A stretch of 64,000 nt of DNA from Luteolibacter ambystomatis (GCF_018137965.1 NZ_CP073100.1:1922001-1986000), one strand, 5' to 3'; counted from the first letter of the stretch, positions 1 through 10,621 are shown. Notes: generated by a model not told the origin, from the sequence alone. Numbers and translations are program-made.

Positions 1-1
1 C

Positions 2-1174
2 AAGTCCGCGGCGTATCCTCCGCTGATCGAAATCGCCTCTCCTCTCGTTCCGCAGGGACCGAAGGTGAAGGTGATGGTCATGCAGGAGGCGGCCACGCCC
101 ACTCCGACGTTCGTGCTGACGCGCGGGCAGTATGACCAGCCGGACAAGAGCCACCCGGTGGTCAGGCGCCCGCCTCCGGTGCTCGGTGAATCTCTCCCCG
201 ATGCTCCCGCAAACCGGCTGGGACTGGCACGCTGGCTGGTGTCGCAGCGCAATCCCCTGCTCGCACGGGTGACTGTCAACCGCTTGTGGCAACAGTTCTT
301 CACCACCGGCATTGTGAAGTCGGCGGATGACTTCGGCATGCAGGGCGAATATCCCGTGCATCCGGAGTTGCTGGATTGGCTGGCAGTGGAGTTCCGGGAT
401 GGCAGTGCCTCCGCGAGGCCCTGGGATGTGCGGCACATGGTGAGGTTGATCGTGACCAGTGCCGCCTACCGCCGTTCATCCGTCATCCGTCCTGAAGTGA
501 CCGCCAAGGATCCCGATGGCAGGCTGCTCGCAAGTTTTCCACGGCGCCGGCTCACTGCGGAAGAACTGCGGGATCAGGCGCTCTCGGCCTCGGGTCTCTT
601 ATCGGAGGATATGGGTGGCGCTCCGGTCTTTCCCTATCAGCCATCGGGCTTGTGGGAAGAACGCTCGAATGAAGGCAGCAACACCAAGGCCTACAAACAG
701 AGCCTGGGCGGCGCCCTCCATCGTCGCAGCCTCTACACCTTCTGGAAACGGACCTCTCCGCCTCCCTTCATGATCCTCTTTGATGCCCCCGACCGCACCT
801 CCTGCTCGGTCCGTAGAATGCCGACCAATACGCCGCTGCAGGCCTTGGCCACGCTCAACGACGAACAGATTCTCGAATGCGCGAAGCAACTCGCGGAGCG
901 GATGCTCAAGACCTCCATCCCGACCCGCGGGCGGCTCGTTCTGCTCTTTCGCACCGTCACCGCAAGGTCTCCTTCCGATGCCGATATACGCACGCTGGCG
1001 GATGGCTTGGATGCACTCCAAGCACGCTACCGTGCCACCCCTGCCGATGCCGCCGCCTTGTTGCAGCAGGGTACCACGGCCGTCGATGCCAGCCTCAACC
1101 CATCGGAACTCGCGGCCTGGATGCTCATCGCCAGCACCGTTCTCAATCTCGATCAAACCCTCGTCCGCGACTGA
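2..1174 (+). CDS. DUF1553 (PSD1-type) protein, C-terminal part, cut by left window edge
   Basis: The reading frame is open from base 2, so the true start lies left of the window; the first in-frame ATG (65) is probably internal. The visible part carries the conserved DUF1553 features: [17 protein letters not shown] near its N-terminal side, HPELLDWLA, and the C-terminal block around [15 protein letters not shown]. Proteins of this type are large secreted proteins of Planctomycetes and Verrucomicrobia, often with an N-terminal DUF1549 or cytochrome-like part, and they are almost always followed by a DUF1501 gene, as here (1 bp gap). The biochemical role is unknown; links to polysaccharide use have been proposed for the family. 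Family assignment is firm; function is not. Confidence 0.9.
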   Translation, partial: KSAAYPPLIEIASPLVPQGPKVKVMVMQEAATPTPTFVLTRGQYDQPDKSHPVVRRPPPVLGESLPDAPANRLGLARWLVSQRNPLLARVTVNRLWQQFFTTGIVKSADDFGMQGEYPVHPELLDWLAVEFRDGSASARPWDVRHMVRLIVTSAAYRRSSVIRPEVTAKDPDGRLLASFPRRRLTAEELRDQALSASGLLSEDMGGAPVFPYQPSGLWEERSNEGSNTKAYKQSLGGALHRRSLYTFWKRTSPPPFMILFDAPDRTSCSVRRMPTNTPLQALATLNDEQILECAKQLAERMLKTSIPTRGRLVLLFRTVTARSPSDADIRTLADGLDALQARYRATPADAAALLQQGTTAVDASLNPSELAAWMLIASTVLNLDQTLVRD

Positions 1175-1175
1175 A

Positions 1176-2630
1176 ATGCAATCGGCCCATGATCATTTGT
1201 TCAATCTGAACCGCCGCCAGTTGCTGAAAGGTGCCGCGGCCGGTGGACTCTCCTTTCTCGGCAGCACCGCACTGGGTCGTCTCCTGGCGGCGGAGCAACC
1301 CTCCGCACCAAGCCTGCCCATGTTCCCGAATTTCGCGCCGAAGGCGAAGCGCGTCATCTATCTCTATCAGGAAGGCGCGCCCTCCCAGCTCGACACCTTC
1401 GACTACAAGCCGGGATTGCACGAGTTCTTCGACAAGGACCTTCCCGCCTCCGTGCGTGGAGCCCAGCGTCTGACCGGCATGACCTCCGGCCAATCCCGGC
1501 TGCCCATCGCGCCTTCGATCTTCAAGTTCGAACAACACCCGAACCGCCAGGAGGGCCTGTGGGTTTCGGATCTGCTGCGCCACACCGGCGGCATGGCCGG
1601 TGAGCTGTGTGTCGTGAAGTCGATGATGACCGAGCAGATCAACCACGGGCCGGGCGTCACCTTCATGCAAACCGGCAATCAGAATCCCGGCCGCCCCTCC
1701 ATCGGTGCCTGGCTCTCCTACGGCCTCGGCAGCACGAATGAAAACCTGCCCGCCTTCGTGGTCATGATCAGCCAGGGCCGCGGCCAGATGCAGGCCCTGT
1801 TCTCCCATCTGTGGGGGGCCGGCTTTTTACCGGGGGAACATCAGGGCGTGCAGTTCCGGGCCTCCGCCGATCCGGTGCTCTACCTCAATGATCCGAAGGG
1901 CATGCTGCGCGGAGACCGGCGCAAGATGCTCGACATGCTCGGCGAGATCAACCGGCGTGAAGCCGAATCCAACGGCGACAGCCAGGTACTCGCCCGCATC
2001 GCCCAATATGAAATGGCCTATCGCATGCAGACCAGCGTGCCGGACCTGACCGACTTCAGCACCGAACGGGAAAGCACCCTCGCGCTGTACGGCCCCGATG
2101 TGAAAAAACCCGGCACATACGCCTACAACTGCCTGATGGCCCGTCGCATGGCCGAGCGGGGCGTGCGCTTCATCCAACTCTACCACCGCGGCTGGGACCA
2201 CCATGGCAGCGTCGTGCGGGATCTTCCCCTCCAATGCCAGGACGTCGACCAGGCACAAGCCGGATTGCTGCAGGATCTCAAGCAGCGCGGCCTGCTGGAA
2301 GACACCCTGGTGATCTGGGGCGGCGAATTCGGCCGCACCGTCTATTGCCAGGGGAATCTCACGCCCACACAATACGGGCGTGATCATCATCCCCGGTGCT
2401 TTTCCATGTGGCTGGCCGGCGGCGGAATCCAAGGCGGCATCTCCTACGGCCGGACGGACGACTTCTCGTACAACATCCTCGAGAACCCCGTCACGGTGCA
2501 TGACCTGCATGCCACGATGCTGCATTGCCTCGGAATCGACCACACCCGACTGACTTACAAAAGCCAGGGGCTCGACATGAAGCTTACCGGCGTGGAACCG
2601 GCGAAGGTCGTGAAGGAATGGTTCGTGTGA
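1176..2630 (+). CDS. DUF1501 domain-containing protein with Tat-type leader
   Basis: A 484-residue protein. The reading frame is open from 780, but the ATG at 1176, one base after the upstream stop, is preferred because it puts a twin-arginine leader ([13 protein letters not shown], residues 12-24) at the N-terminus. Conserved DUF1501 features follow: [12 protein letters not shown], and near the C-terminus [18 protein letters not shown] and a GGG-GG-YG-TDD block. DUF1501 proteins are related to the sulfatase/alkaline phosphatase fold and are exported, probably folded, through Tat. It is almost certainly co-transcribed with the DUF1553 gene. Its substrate is unknown. Confidence 0.92.
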   Translation: MQSAHDHLFNLNRRQLLKGAAAGGLSFLGSTALGRLLAAEQPSAPSLPMFPNFAPKAKRVIYLYQEGAPSQLDTFDYKPGLHEFFDKDLPASVRGAQRLTGMTSGQSRLPIAPSIFKFEQHPNRQEGLWVSDLLRHTGGMAGELCVVKSMMTEQINHGPGVTFMQTGNQNPGRPSIGAWLSYGLGSTNENLPAFVVMISQGRGQMQALFSHLWGAGFLPGEHQGVQFRASADPVLYLNDPKGMLRGDRRKMLDMLGEINRREAESNGDSQVLARIAQYEMAYRMQTSVPDLTDFSTERESTLALYGPDVKKPGTYAYNCLMARRMAERGVRFIQLYHRGWDHHGSVVRDLPLQCQDVDQAQAGLLQDLKQRGLLEDTLVIWGGEFGRTVYCQGNLTPTQYGRDHHPRCFSMWLAGGGIQGGISYGRTDDFSYNILENPVTVHDLHATMLHCLGIDHTRLTYKSQGLDMKLTGVEPAKVVKEWFV

Positions 2631-2731
2631 TCGCTGTCTGAACCGCGGGGAGAAGCGGAATTCTTTGACGGCTTGTCCAATTCCAGTCGTGCTGTTCGTC
2701 AATAGGATGAACCCCATTGCAATAGAACGCC

Positions 2732-3073
2732 ATGAACCAGTATTGGATCACCATTCACCACCCCGATGACTACGACCCGTTTCTGCTGGAGGACGAGGCG
2801 ATGCACCGCGAGATCGATGTGCTCAATGAGGAGATGATCGCCGCCGGTGTCCGCGTTTTCGTCGGCGGTCTGCAACCCGCAGGCACCGCAAGATCACTGC
2901 GCGGGCAACCCGGTGGCGGAGTCGTCATCACGGACGGACCCTACCTGGAAACCAAGGAACACGTGGGAGGCTTCTGGGTGGTGGAAGCCGCCGGTCTGGA
3001 CGAAGCGCTGGAGTGGGGCCGCAAGGCGGCCATCGCCTGCCGGGCACCCGTCGAGGTGCGTCCGTTTTATTGA
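2732..3073 (+). CDS. YCII-related (DGPF) family protein
   Basis: A 113-residue protein with the YCII/DGPF signature VVITDGPYLETKEHVGGFWVVEA at residues 64-86. Family members are small dimeric alpha/beta-barrel proteins, in some species encoded beside ECF sigma factors; no sigma factor is adjacent here. It follows the DUF1501 gene by about 100 bp and may have its own promoter. Catalytic activity is not established for most members. Confidence 0.85.
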   Translation: MNQYWITIHHPDDYDPFLLEDEAMHREIDVLNEEMIAAGVRVFVGGLQPAGTARSLRGQPGGGVVITDGPYLETKEHVGGFWVVEAAGLDEALEWGRKAAIACRAPVEVRPFY

Positions 3074-3288
3074 CGGATCGTGCGGCCCGCCTATGAAGAT
3101 AGGAACACCACACCGGTATGCCCTATCTCCAACGTGCAGGACGAAGCGGAATCTTTCTCACGCAATTCCGCCACAATGCCCGGAAAATGTTTATGAAGAT
3201 GGGATACCGGAAAAAGTCCGCTGCATGAAGTGTATGGAAGGAGACCATTCCCGGACATCGCGAGTTTGTTGTCACCACAGATGCGTCC

Positions 3289-5502
3289 ATGAAACCCACA
3301 TCGAAATTTTTGCTTCGGTCCCTGATTATGACTTCCGTCGTGGCGCTCGCCTTCTGGGCCGGACGCGCCAGCACGCCGGAAAGTGACACCGGCAAAAAGG
3401 AACCGGAGAAGCGCCCCACCCGCTCCGCGGACCGTTCATCCTCCTCCCAGACCCGTACGCCGAAGCTCGTGCTGCCCGGGGCCGGTGGCGAGGCGATCAC
3501 CACCGCGCTCCAACTCCGCGATTTCTACAAGCGCAGTGGCGGCAACTACGAAAGCGGCACCGCCATGGCCAATGCCGCGCTTTCCAAGATGAACGCGGAC
3601 GAGCTCGCCGTGCTCGTCACGGATCTCGCCGAGGCCCAGGCCTCGACGCCCGGCTACGCCTACACGTTGGAGATCTCCACCGCCTGTGCGCGTTGGGCCG
3701 CCGTCGATCCCGATGCGGCGCTGCGTTTCGTGCTTTCCGCCAAACAAGCGTCCTTTCGTTCCGCCGCCATAGGCAACCTGCTCGCGGGCATCGCCGCGGA
3801 CAATCCGGAGCTCGCCCAAGCCAAGCTCGCCTCCATCCGTGATCCACAGTTGCGGGCCGCCGCGCGAACCGGGCTTTGCAATGCCTTGGCCACCTCGCAA
3901 CCTGATGCCTGGCTGGACATGATCAAGAACGATCCATCCCTGGCCCGGAACATCAGCGTCACGGGCATCGTCGGCGAATGGGCGGTGGACGATCCCGCCG
4001 CAGCCGCCAAACGGCTTGCCCTGCTTCCATCCTCCGTACGGGGTGATGGAATCTCCGCCCTCGCCAAGATCTGGGCGTCCAAGGACAGCACCGCCGCCCT
4101 CGCGTGGGCGAATTCCCTGGGCAATGACAGCCAGCGCAACAAGGCGCTCGGAGCGATCGCCGGTGGCATGGCCGCACGGGATCCGGATGGAGCACTCGCG
4201 ACCTTGGAAGGAATGCCCGCCGCCGCACGCCGTGCGGGCCTCTCCTCGATTTTCCAAACGCTCGCCGATCAGGACTTCGGCTCCGCCATCGAACGCGCCA
4301 CGTCCTTGTCCGACCCGACGGATCAGCGCAACGCCATCCTGATGCTCATCGGCAGGGATGCATCCGGAGATACCTACTACACCCGTGATGCGAGCCAGAT
4401 CGCCGCAGTGATCGGAAAGCTGCCCGCAGGCGCGCTGCGCGATCAAGCCCTCGACCAGCTCGGCAGCCGCCTCGCATCATCCTCCCGTGAGGAATCCGAA
4501 GCGATCCTCCAAGGCTACTCCGCGGCGGAACGCCAGAAGGTCGAGAAGAACATGGTCCAGTCCCTGTCCTATTACGATCCCGCCCGCGCCTTGGAAATCT
4601 ACGACTCGCTTCCCACCGGAAAGGCGGAGTCCTATACCTTCCAGAGCATCTTTTCATCCCTCGCGTCGAAGGACCCGGAAGCCGCCCTCAAGCTGGCCTT
4701 GTCCCGCAAGAATCCGGTCGAGCAAATCCGCGCGGTCTCTTCCGCACTCGGGCAGATGGCAAACAGCAATCCCGAAGCCGCCCAACGGCAATTCGCCGCC
4801 CTGCCCGCAGGCCCCGCGCGTGAGGCCGCACTCCAGACCATGGCATCGAGCTGGGGCAGTTCCGATGCCGAGGCCGCCATGCGGTGGGCGGCAAGCCTGC
4901 CGGCGGAAGAACGCACGAAAGCCACGCTCACGCTCATCCCGTCCATGGCTCGCAACAATCCTGAGGCCGCCGCCAACGCCATCGTCCCATTCCTCTCGGA
5001 TACCTCCAAAAATCCCAATATCTCCAACGCCGTCTCCCAGGTTTCCAGCTACTGGGCGGCTCAGGATCCCACAGCCGCCACGCAGTGGGCGGCAAGCCTT
5101 CCCGACGGCACGATCAAGGACAGCACCATCCAGAGCATCGCCTACTCCTGGTGCGGCAAGGACCCGGACGGCGCGGCCAAGTGGATCGACAGCATGCCGG
5201 ATGGCAAGACCCGCGACAACGCCGTCAATGCCATGATCAGCACGACCCAGCAAAACGATCCGGCGACCGCTTACCGCTGGGCGGAAAGCATCAACGACGA
5301 CCAACATCGCTATTCCGCCGTCAGCAACGTGATCTCGAACTGGGCGGGCAGCGATCCCGCCGCAGCCAGGGCGGCGGCACTCAAGGCGGATCTACCGCAG
5401 GAACAGCGCGCCAACCTGCTTCAAGGACTGGAAAGCCGCGGCAAATCCGTGACACCTTCCTCCGACGTCTACTACAGCGTCGATCCATTCCTCGGACAGT
5501 AA
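3289..5502 (+). CDS. Secreted or membrane-anchored alpha-solenoid-like repeat protein (DP-AA-W repeats)
   Basis: A 737-residue protein starting with a signal or anchor segment (residues 8-24, LLRSLIMTSVVALAFWAGR), then a Ser/Lys/Arg-rich linker. The rest is about 15 or more degenerate repeats of 35-40 residues built around a W-x-x-x-DP-x-AA-x-x-W core, for example around residues 565-700. Such helical-pair repeats suggest a TPR/HEAT-like superhelix, hence a scaffold or binding protein outside the cytoplasm. I do not recognise a named family. A much shorter lipoprotein at 19214-19939 has the same repeats. No catalytic motif is visible. Confidence 0.82.
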   Translation: MKPTSKFLLRSLIMTSVVALAFWAGRASTPESDTGKKEPEKRPTRSADRSSSSQTRTPKLVLPGAGGEAITTALQLRDFYKRSGGNYESGTAMANAALSKMNADELAVLVTDLAEAQASTPGYAYTLEISTACARWAAVDPDAALRFVLSAKQASFRSAAIGNLLAGIAADNPELAQAKLASIRDPQLRAAARTGLCNALATSQPDAWLDMIKNDPSLARNISVTGIVGEWAVDDPAAAAKRLALLPSSVRGDGISALAKIWASKDSTAALAWANSLGNDSQRNKALGAIAGGMAARDPDGALATLEGMPAAARRAGLSSIFQTLADQDFGSAIERATSLSDPTDQRNAILMLIGRDASGDTYYTRDASQIAAVIGKLPAGALRDQALDQLGSRLASSSREESEAILQGYSAAERQKVEKNMVQSLSYYDPARALEIYDSLPTGKAESYTFQSIFSSLASKDPEAALKLALSRKNPVEQIRAVSSALGQMANSNPEAAQRQFAALPAGPAREAALQTMASSWGSSDAEAAMRWAASLPAEERTKATLTLIPSMARNNPEAAANAIVPFLSDTSKNPNISNAVSQVSSYWAAQDPTAATQWAASLPDGTIKDSTIQSIAYSWCGKDPDGAAKWIDSMPDGKTRDNAVNAMISTTQQNDPATAYRWAESINDDQHRYSAVSNVISNWAGSDPAAARAAALKADLPQEQRANLLQGLESRGKSVTPSSDVYYSVDPFLGQ

Positions 5503-5600
5503 CCGGACTGGACGGAAAATCCCATCACACCACCCGCGATCTTCTCTCTTCCCTCCGGCTCCCTCTGATCCGTCACGGTCCCACATGTCCGCGCGGCGGG

Positions 5601-7004
5601 TCAGTGCAGATGCGATCCGCGCCGTGCCGCGATCGAATGCGCCTCCTGCGGCACGTAGTCGGTCCACGTGGCATCGCCCAGTTCGATCATCCGCTGGATG
5701 TCGCGCCCGGTGTATTGGAGCAATCCCGTGTCCTTGCACGGCACGCTGCGGACCATCCCGTTTTCGAGGAAGTGGCGGTAGAGATGCTTCTCACCCTCCG
5801 GCGGCACGAAGTTATCCGCCGTGACCAGCTCGCCATTGCGGCGGTTCTTCCATGGAAAGACATAGAGCGACAGACCGCTCTTGAAGAGGCGTCCGAAGGA
5901 TTCCATCAAGCCACCCGCGAGATTCTCCGACCACTTCGCTTTGAAGAGTTCGTTGAGGAGGCCGATGCTGAGCACGATGCCCAGCGGCTTGTTCGTGCAG
6001 CGGTTGAGGAAGGCGGCGAGGCGGTGGAACTCCGCGAACTTCGACACCAGCACGGTCTTCCCCAGCGCCTGCAGGGCATCGGCGCGGTCGATGAAATCCA
6101 CCGGGTCCAACTCGGCGCCGCGCAGCAGGTTCGACATTGATATCTCGCAGATCTCCATTTCATTGCCGCGGTCGGCGGGGTCGATCACCTGATGGAAGAC
6201 GCCGCGCGCCTGCTCCAGCATTTCCAGATGGAGCTTCATCACCGGATCGAAGCTGCCGCGGAGGAGCAGCACCGGACGCTTGTACAGCGTCTCCGCGGGC
6301 TGCACCACCTCGCCATCCGGCAGGAACAAGGTCGCCTCCGTCAAACCGCTCTCCACGAGCTGGAGCGCGCACAAGCGGTTGTCGAAGTAGCCGTAGCCAT
6401 GGCCGCTGAAGGACAGCAAATCCACCTCCACCCGGCCGGGCAGCAGATTATCCACCAGAGACTCCACGAAGTGGCGCAGGTGCCCGCGCTGGCGGAAGGT
6501 CGCGTATATCAAATTCACGCCCACGATGCCGAGCGCCTCGCGCTGCTCGTTGGCGGCGGCATCCAGCAGGCGGATGTGAAGGACGATGTCGGACGGTGGA
6601 TCGCCGGCTTTCCGCTGGAAGCGGATGCCGATCCAGCCGTGGCATTCGGCGGTGTCCTTCCAGCCGCGCGCGCGCACCGTGTTGCAGAACGAGAAGAAGG
6701 TCGTGTCCTCACCGCGCTTCGGGCCGAGGCGTTCCGTTAGAATCGCGAACTCATGGTCGAGCATGGCCGTCAACCTCTGGCGCGAGACATAGCGGTCGGT
6801 GCGTCCGTAGATCGCATCGCTCATCGTCATATCGTAGGCGGAGATCGACTTCGCCACCATGCCGGCGGCCCCGGAGGCGCTGAAGAAACGGTTCGCGGTT
6901 TCCTGTCCCGCACCGATCTCGGCGAAGGTGCCGTAGATCGTTGGATCGAGGTTCAGGTTCAGCACCTTGTCATAGGTGGACTGGATGGAAATGTTGTCGT
7001 TCAT
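5601..7004 (-). CDS. Conserved protein of unknown function, 467 aa
   Basis: The start is set at MNDNISIQ (7004), because this ATG overlaps the upstream stop by four bases (ATGA, 7001-7004), a typical translational coupling; the longer frame to 7109 lies inside the neighbour. The protein has no signal peptide or membrane segment. It contains conserved-looking stretches such as YGTFAEIGAGQETANRFF, YDMTMSDAIYG, CHGWIGIRFQ and RGSFDPVM, and looks like a soluble cytoplasmic enzyme or binding protein. I recall similar sequences in several phyla, sometimes with misleading automatic names, and cannot assign a function. It is the last gene of the pbp-zinc ribbon-unknown operon. Confidence 0.85.
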   Translation of the reverse strand: MNDNISIQSTYDKVLNLNLDPTIYGTFAEIGAGQETANRFFSASGAAGMVAKSISAYDMTMSDAIYGRTDRYVSRQRLTAMLDHEFAILTERLGPKRGEDTTFFSFCNTVRARGWKDTAECHGWIGIRFQRKAGDPPSDIVLHIRLLDAAANEQREALGIVGVNLIYATFRQRGHLRHFVESLVDNLLPGRVEVDLLSFSGHGYGYFDNRLCALQLVESGLTEATLFLPDGEVVQPAETLYKRPVLLLRGSFDPVMKLHLEMLEQARGVFHQVIDPADRGNEMEICEISMSNLLRGAELDPVDFIDRADALQALGKTVLVSKFAEFHRLAAFLNRCTNKPLGIVLSIGLLNELFKAKWSENLAGGLMESFGRLFKSGLSLYVFPWKNRRNGELVTADNFVPPEGEKHLYRHFLENGMVRSVPCKDTGLLQYTGRDIQRMIELGDATWTDYVPQEAHSIAARRGSHLH

Positions 7005-8149
7005 GGTTCCTGCTTGGATTGCGGTGCCACCCACCCTTGGGATACAATCCGGCTCACGATCACCTGGTCCGCGCGGCCGCCTTCGGGGAAGCGCAGTTCC
7101 ACCTGGCAATGGACGCCCTTCGGAGAATCTTCAAAGCGCAGGGATTTGTCCGTCTCGGATTCCCGCTCGATATAGCCGTCGAGATGACGCTGGCCGTCCA
7201 CGGATTCCAACCGCACGGAGCGCCACTTCTTCTCGTCCGTAAAACCAAAGTTATAGTAGTTGGCCTCGGTGGCGATCACCCGGAATGGCACCGGCTCGAT
7301 GGATCTCTTCGCGATGAAATCGTCCCAGCCCATGGCGGACCAGTCCACCCAGCTTTCCCAATCGATCCTCCAGCCCTGCGGGGTCTTCACGAAATACATC
7401 AGGCGGCTTTTGAAATCACCCGTCACCACCAGCGCCGCGGCGGTGTCGCCCGCCACGGTCACCTCGCCGGTCTCCGCAAACGATGAGAACCCCACGGGAG
7501 TGATCCGGCCATCCGGCCACTTCCGCATCAACCGCGGGCCACTGGTCTCCGGATGACCGATGACCGGCAGGACCTCGGATACCTTCCCGGCGGTGAGAAA
7601 TGTCTTCACCAGCGGTTCAAGACTTTCCACCAGCGCCTTCGGATCCACCACCGGTGCCGCGGGGACTGGAGTGGGCGCGGGCGTCACCACCGCGGGTGCC
7701 GGAGCTTCAGCCCGTGGCACCCCGGGCTGCGGCGGCGATCCCGGCTTGCTCTTCAGCAGCAGCAATGTTCCCGCCGTGAGAGCCAGCATGGCGACCGCCA
7801 CCCCACCGATCACCAGACGATCGGAATTGGAGGAACGCTTGCGGCCATCCTCTTCCCAGGAGGGCTGCTCACGGCGGCGGCGGCCTCGTTCCCGGGGATG
7901 CGCCATCGGTTCCGCGATATGCGGAGCCTCCTGCTCCGGGGCGATCAATGGCGGCAGGATTTCCCCCGGAGATGGCAATCTCAGCATCCGCCGGCAGGAC
8001 GGACACACGAGGCCGGTACCATCATGGTCGCGCGGCACACGGAACACGAACCGGCAGTCCGGACACACATATCCGCTCCAGCGCCGCGTGCTGCTTTCCG
8101 ATGTCTCCGCCACGCCGCGAACCATGGGCGGACCATCGCACGCGCGCAA
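7001..8149 (-). CDS. Zinc-ribbon protein with a single membrane segment
   Basis: A protein of up to 382 residues; MVRGVAET (8125) is an alternative start eight codons in. The N-terminus has two CxxC pairs (CPDCRF and CPSCRR) forming a zinc ribbon, followed by an acidic/basic linker, one membrane helix (VIGGVAVAMLALTAGTLLLL) and a Pro/Ala-rich spacer. The C-terminal 200 residues form a globular domain, probably outside the cytoplasm. A cytoplasmic ribbon on an anchored sensor-like protein is common in Verrucomicrobia. It lies 39 bp after the PBP gene and overlaps the next gene by four bases, so the three are probably one transcript. Function unknown. Confidence 0.85.
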   Translation of the reverse strand: MRACDGPPMVRGVAETSESSTRRWSGYVCPDCRFVFRVPRDHDGTGLVCPSCRRMLRLPSPGEILPPLIAPEQEAPHIAEPMAHPRERGRRRREQPSWEEDGRKRSSNSDRLVIGGVAVAMLALTAGTLLLLKSKPGSPPQPGVPRAEAPAPAVVTPAPTPVPAAPVVDPKALVESLEPLVKTFLTAGKVSEVLPVIGHPETSGPRLMRKWPDGRITPVGFSSFAETGEVTVAGDTAAALVVTGDFKSRLMYFVKTPQGWRIDWESWVDWSAMGWDDFIAKRSIEPVPFRVIATEANYYNFGFTDEKKWRSVRLESVDGQRHLDGYIERESETDKSLRFEDSPKGVHCQVELRFPEGGRADQVIVSRIVSQGWVAPQSKQEP

Positions 8150-8188
8150 GCCCGGGCACCTTCAAATGCGCGAGACTTCACCTCCCCA

Positions 8189-10621
8189 TCAATCGCCGTT
8201 GATCTGGAGCTTTTCTGGGCGGCGCATCTTCAACTGTTCCTCGGTGCCCTTGAGGTCGAGACTGTCCAGCACGTTGGTACGGCGGCGGACAAAGCCCCCG
8301 TCTCCGCTGATCGGCGTCGTGTCCGGCTGCTCGGCGTGATAGGGATCATCCCCCAGCAGTGACGGAGCCTTCGGGCGGATCGGAATCACATCCATCGACT
8401 GGACGTTGTTGACCGCCAGATGATTGCTCCCCGGCAGGCCGTCCGCACCGGAGTGCAGCGTGCAGAAGGGCATGTTCTCCGTGCCGCGGCGGAAATACTC
8501 CATCGTCGCGGCGCTGCGCGAGCGCACCTGCTTGGTCGCCGGATCCTCGGCCATCTCGTAACAGAACTCCGTCGCGCGCTGGCCGGACACCCGGCACACC
8601 GGCACCTCCACCACCGTCGCGGGCGGCTTGATTTCATCGCCACCAAAGGACGGGGCGGCGGCATTCATCACCGCCTGCCACACCGGCAGCGAGAGATCGC
8701 GGCTGAAGGCGCCCTCGTATATCGGACGGCCGTTGCTCTGCAGGAAGCCCGTCCAGACACCACAGGAGATGCGGTTGTTGTAGCCGAGGAACCAGGTGTC
8801 CTGGAAATCCGCCGTGCTGCCGCCCTTGCCGCCGCCGAGGAACGGGCGCTCGATCAGGCCGTTCAACGCGCCCTGCGAACTGCCCCGCAGCAGCGATCCC
8901 GCGAGCATCGAGTGAACCTGGAACGCCGTGGCCGCATCAATGGCCGGAGCACTTTCCTTGGTCACCGCCGAGCGCCGGTAAACGGTCTCGCCCTTCAGCG
9001 AATCCACGCTCTCCACGTAATGCAGCGAGGCCGGACCCGGCGAGCCGCCGCGACCGAAGGTGGCGATCGCCCGCACCGCTTCCTTCATCGAAAAACTGTC
9101 CCACCCCACGCACAGGCGCGGCAGCGGTTCAACCCCCTTCGCAGGCAGGCCCATCGCCGCCGCACCATCGATCACCCGCTGCAATCCCGTCTGCTGGCCG
9201 AAGCGCACCGTGGCCGCGATCTTCGATTGCTCCAGCGCCCGGCGCACCGGGATCTGGCCCTCATAGGTCGGAGAAGCAACCTCCATCCCCCATTCGCCGA
9301 GAATGCCTTCGCGCCCGCCAACCATCACGGAGCGGTTGTCCATCGGCTCGTCCGCCACCGTCGTGGCCGGGGTGAGCCCGTTCGACAGGCCCGCCGCATA
9401 GATGAACGGGAAATACGCCGTGCCCAGCGGGCGGCGGCCCATCTCGATGAAATCGAACGGCACCTGCGCGTAATCGCGTCCGCCCACGTGGGCCAGCACG
9501 CCGCCGGTGCGGTGATCCACCATCAGCACCGCCCCTTGCAGATACTCCGCCGCCTTGCCGGAGGATTTACGATAGTCGGCGTACTTCGGGTTCGCGTAGT
9601 CCTTGCGCGCCTCGGCGGCATTGAGGCTCTTGATGAGCGCGTCCTGCGCCGCGTTCTGCGCTTCCGCCAGAATGGTCGTGTGAATGCGGTAGCCACCGGC
9701 GGCCAGCGCGTCATCCCCGAGAACGTCGCGGATCTCATCGGCGATGCGTTCGTAGAGATGGGAGGTGCCGCGCTGCAGCGGCTTCGGATTGATCGTCACC
9801 GGCATGGCACGATAGCGCGCCAGCTCCGCCGTGGTGATGAAGCCCTCCTCCTGCATCCGGTCCAGCACGTGGTCGCGGGTCTTCTTGTTTCCCGCCAGGC
9901 TGTTGAGCGGCGAGAGTCCGGTCGGGTTCTTGATCAGGCCGACGATTGACGCGCATTCCTCGGTCGAGAGATCCTCCGGCTCCTTGCCGAAGTAACCGAG
10001 CGAAGCCGAGCGGATGCCGTGGAAGCCGCTGCCGAGGTAGATCCGGTTCAGGTAGAACTCGAGGATCTCGGTCTTCTTGTAGCGCTTCTCGATGCGGCGG
10101 GCCAGATAGGCTTCCACCAGCTTCCGCTCGTACTTGTCCTGGTTCTTCCGCAGCGCCTCGTTCTTCAGGTCGTAGGCATTGCGGGCGAGCTGCTGGGTCA
10201 CCGTGCTGGCTCCCTGGCTTTCGCGGCCCGTCCACTTGTTGAAAAACGCGGCGCGGCCGATGCCGATGTAGTCCACGCCATCGTGGGTCCAGAAACGCGA
10301 ATCCTCCCCGGCGATCAACGCGTTGATCAGACGTGGCGGCATCTTGCCATAGGGAATGATGCTGCGGTTCTGGACGAAAATGCGGCCGATCTCCTTCTCG
10401 TTGCGGTCGAGGATCAGGCTGGGGATTTCCAAGTCGTTGATCCGCTCCAGATCGTAGGTTTCCGCATGCTCGCGATACTTGCGCGTGCCTTCCCAGAAAA
10501 CCACGCAACCCAGCGCCGCCACCAGAAGGCCCGTGAGCAGGAGGCCGAACCAGAAGCGCTTCTTTTTGTAAAAGCGGCGCTTGCGGGTGGTTTTCCTCTG
10601 GGAGTTGTCTCGTATTGCCAT
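8189..10621 (-). CDS. Class A penicillin-binding protein; glycosyltransferase intact, transpeptidase motifs altered
   Basis: An 810-residue protein. The ATG at 10621 is preferred over 10699 because it directly precedes a basic stretch and a membrane anchor (KRFWFGLLLTGLLVAALGCVVFW). The GT51 peptidoglycan glycosyltransferase domain is complete: AGEDSRFWTHDG with the catalytic Glu, GASTVTQQLARN and the EILEFYLNRIYLG block. In the transpeptidase-like domain the three active-site motifs differ from consensus: the SxxK site reads GTAYFPF where GSxxKPF is expected, SxN reads SKI, and KTG reads KGG (GGGKGGSTADF). The surrounding sequence aligns well, so the frame is correct. It probably polymerises glycan but cannot cross-link by the usual mechanism. 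It is divergent from the methyltransferase gene, and the two possible starts overlap. Confidence 0.93.
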   Translation of the reverse strand: MAIRDNSQRKTTRKRRFYKKKRFWFGLLLTGLLVAALGCVVFWEGTRKYREHAETYDLERINDLEIPSLILDRNEKEIGRIFVQNRSIIPYGKMPPRLINALIAGEDSRFWTHDGVDYIGIGRAAFFNKWTGRESQGASTVTQQLARNAYDLKNEALRKNQDKYERKLVEAYLARRIEKRYKKTEILEFYLNRIYLGSGFHGIRSASLGYFGKEPEDLSTEECASIVGLIKNPTGLSPLNSLAGNKKTRDHVLDRMQEEGFITTAELARYRAMPVTINPKPLQRGTSHLYERIADEIRDVLGDDALAAGGYRIHTTILAEAQNAAQDALIKSLNAAEARKDYANPKYADYRKSSGKAAEYLQGAVLMVDHRTGGVLAHVGGRDYAQVPFDFIEMGRRPLGTAYFPFIYAAGLSNGLTPATTVADEPMDNRSVMVGGREGILGEWGMEVASPTYEGQIPVRRALEQSKIAATVRFGQQTGLQRVIDGAAAMGLPAKGVEPLPRLCVGWDSFSMKEAVRAIATFGRGGSPGPASLHYVESVDSLKGETVYRRSAVTKESAPAIDAATAFQVHSMLAGSLLRGSSQGALNGLIERPFLGGGKGGSTADFQDTWFLGYNNRISCGVWTGFLQSNGRPIYEGAFSRDLSLPVWQAVMNAAAPSFGGDEIKPPATVVEVPVCRVSGQRATEFCYEMAEDPATKQVRSRSAATMEYFRRGTENMPFCTLHSGADGLPGSNHLAVNNVQSMDVIPIRPKAPSLLGDDPYHAEQPDTTPISGDGGFVRRRTNVLDSLDLKGTEEQLKMRRPEKLQINGD

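Noticed and set aside
780-1175. N-terminal extension of the DUF1501 gene into the DUF1553 gene
   Set aside because: The Tat leader begins at 1176; the extension is an out-of-frame shadow of the DUF1553 gene.
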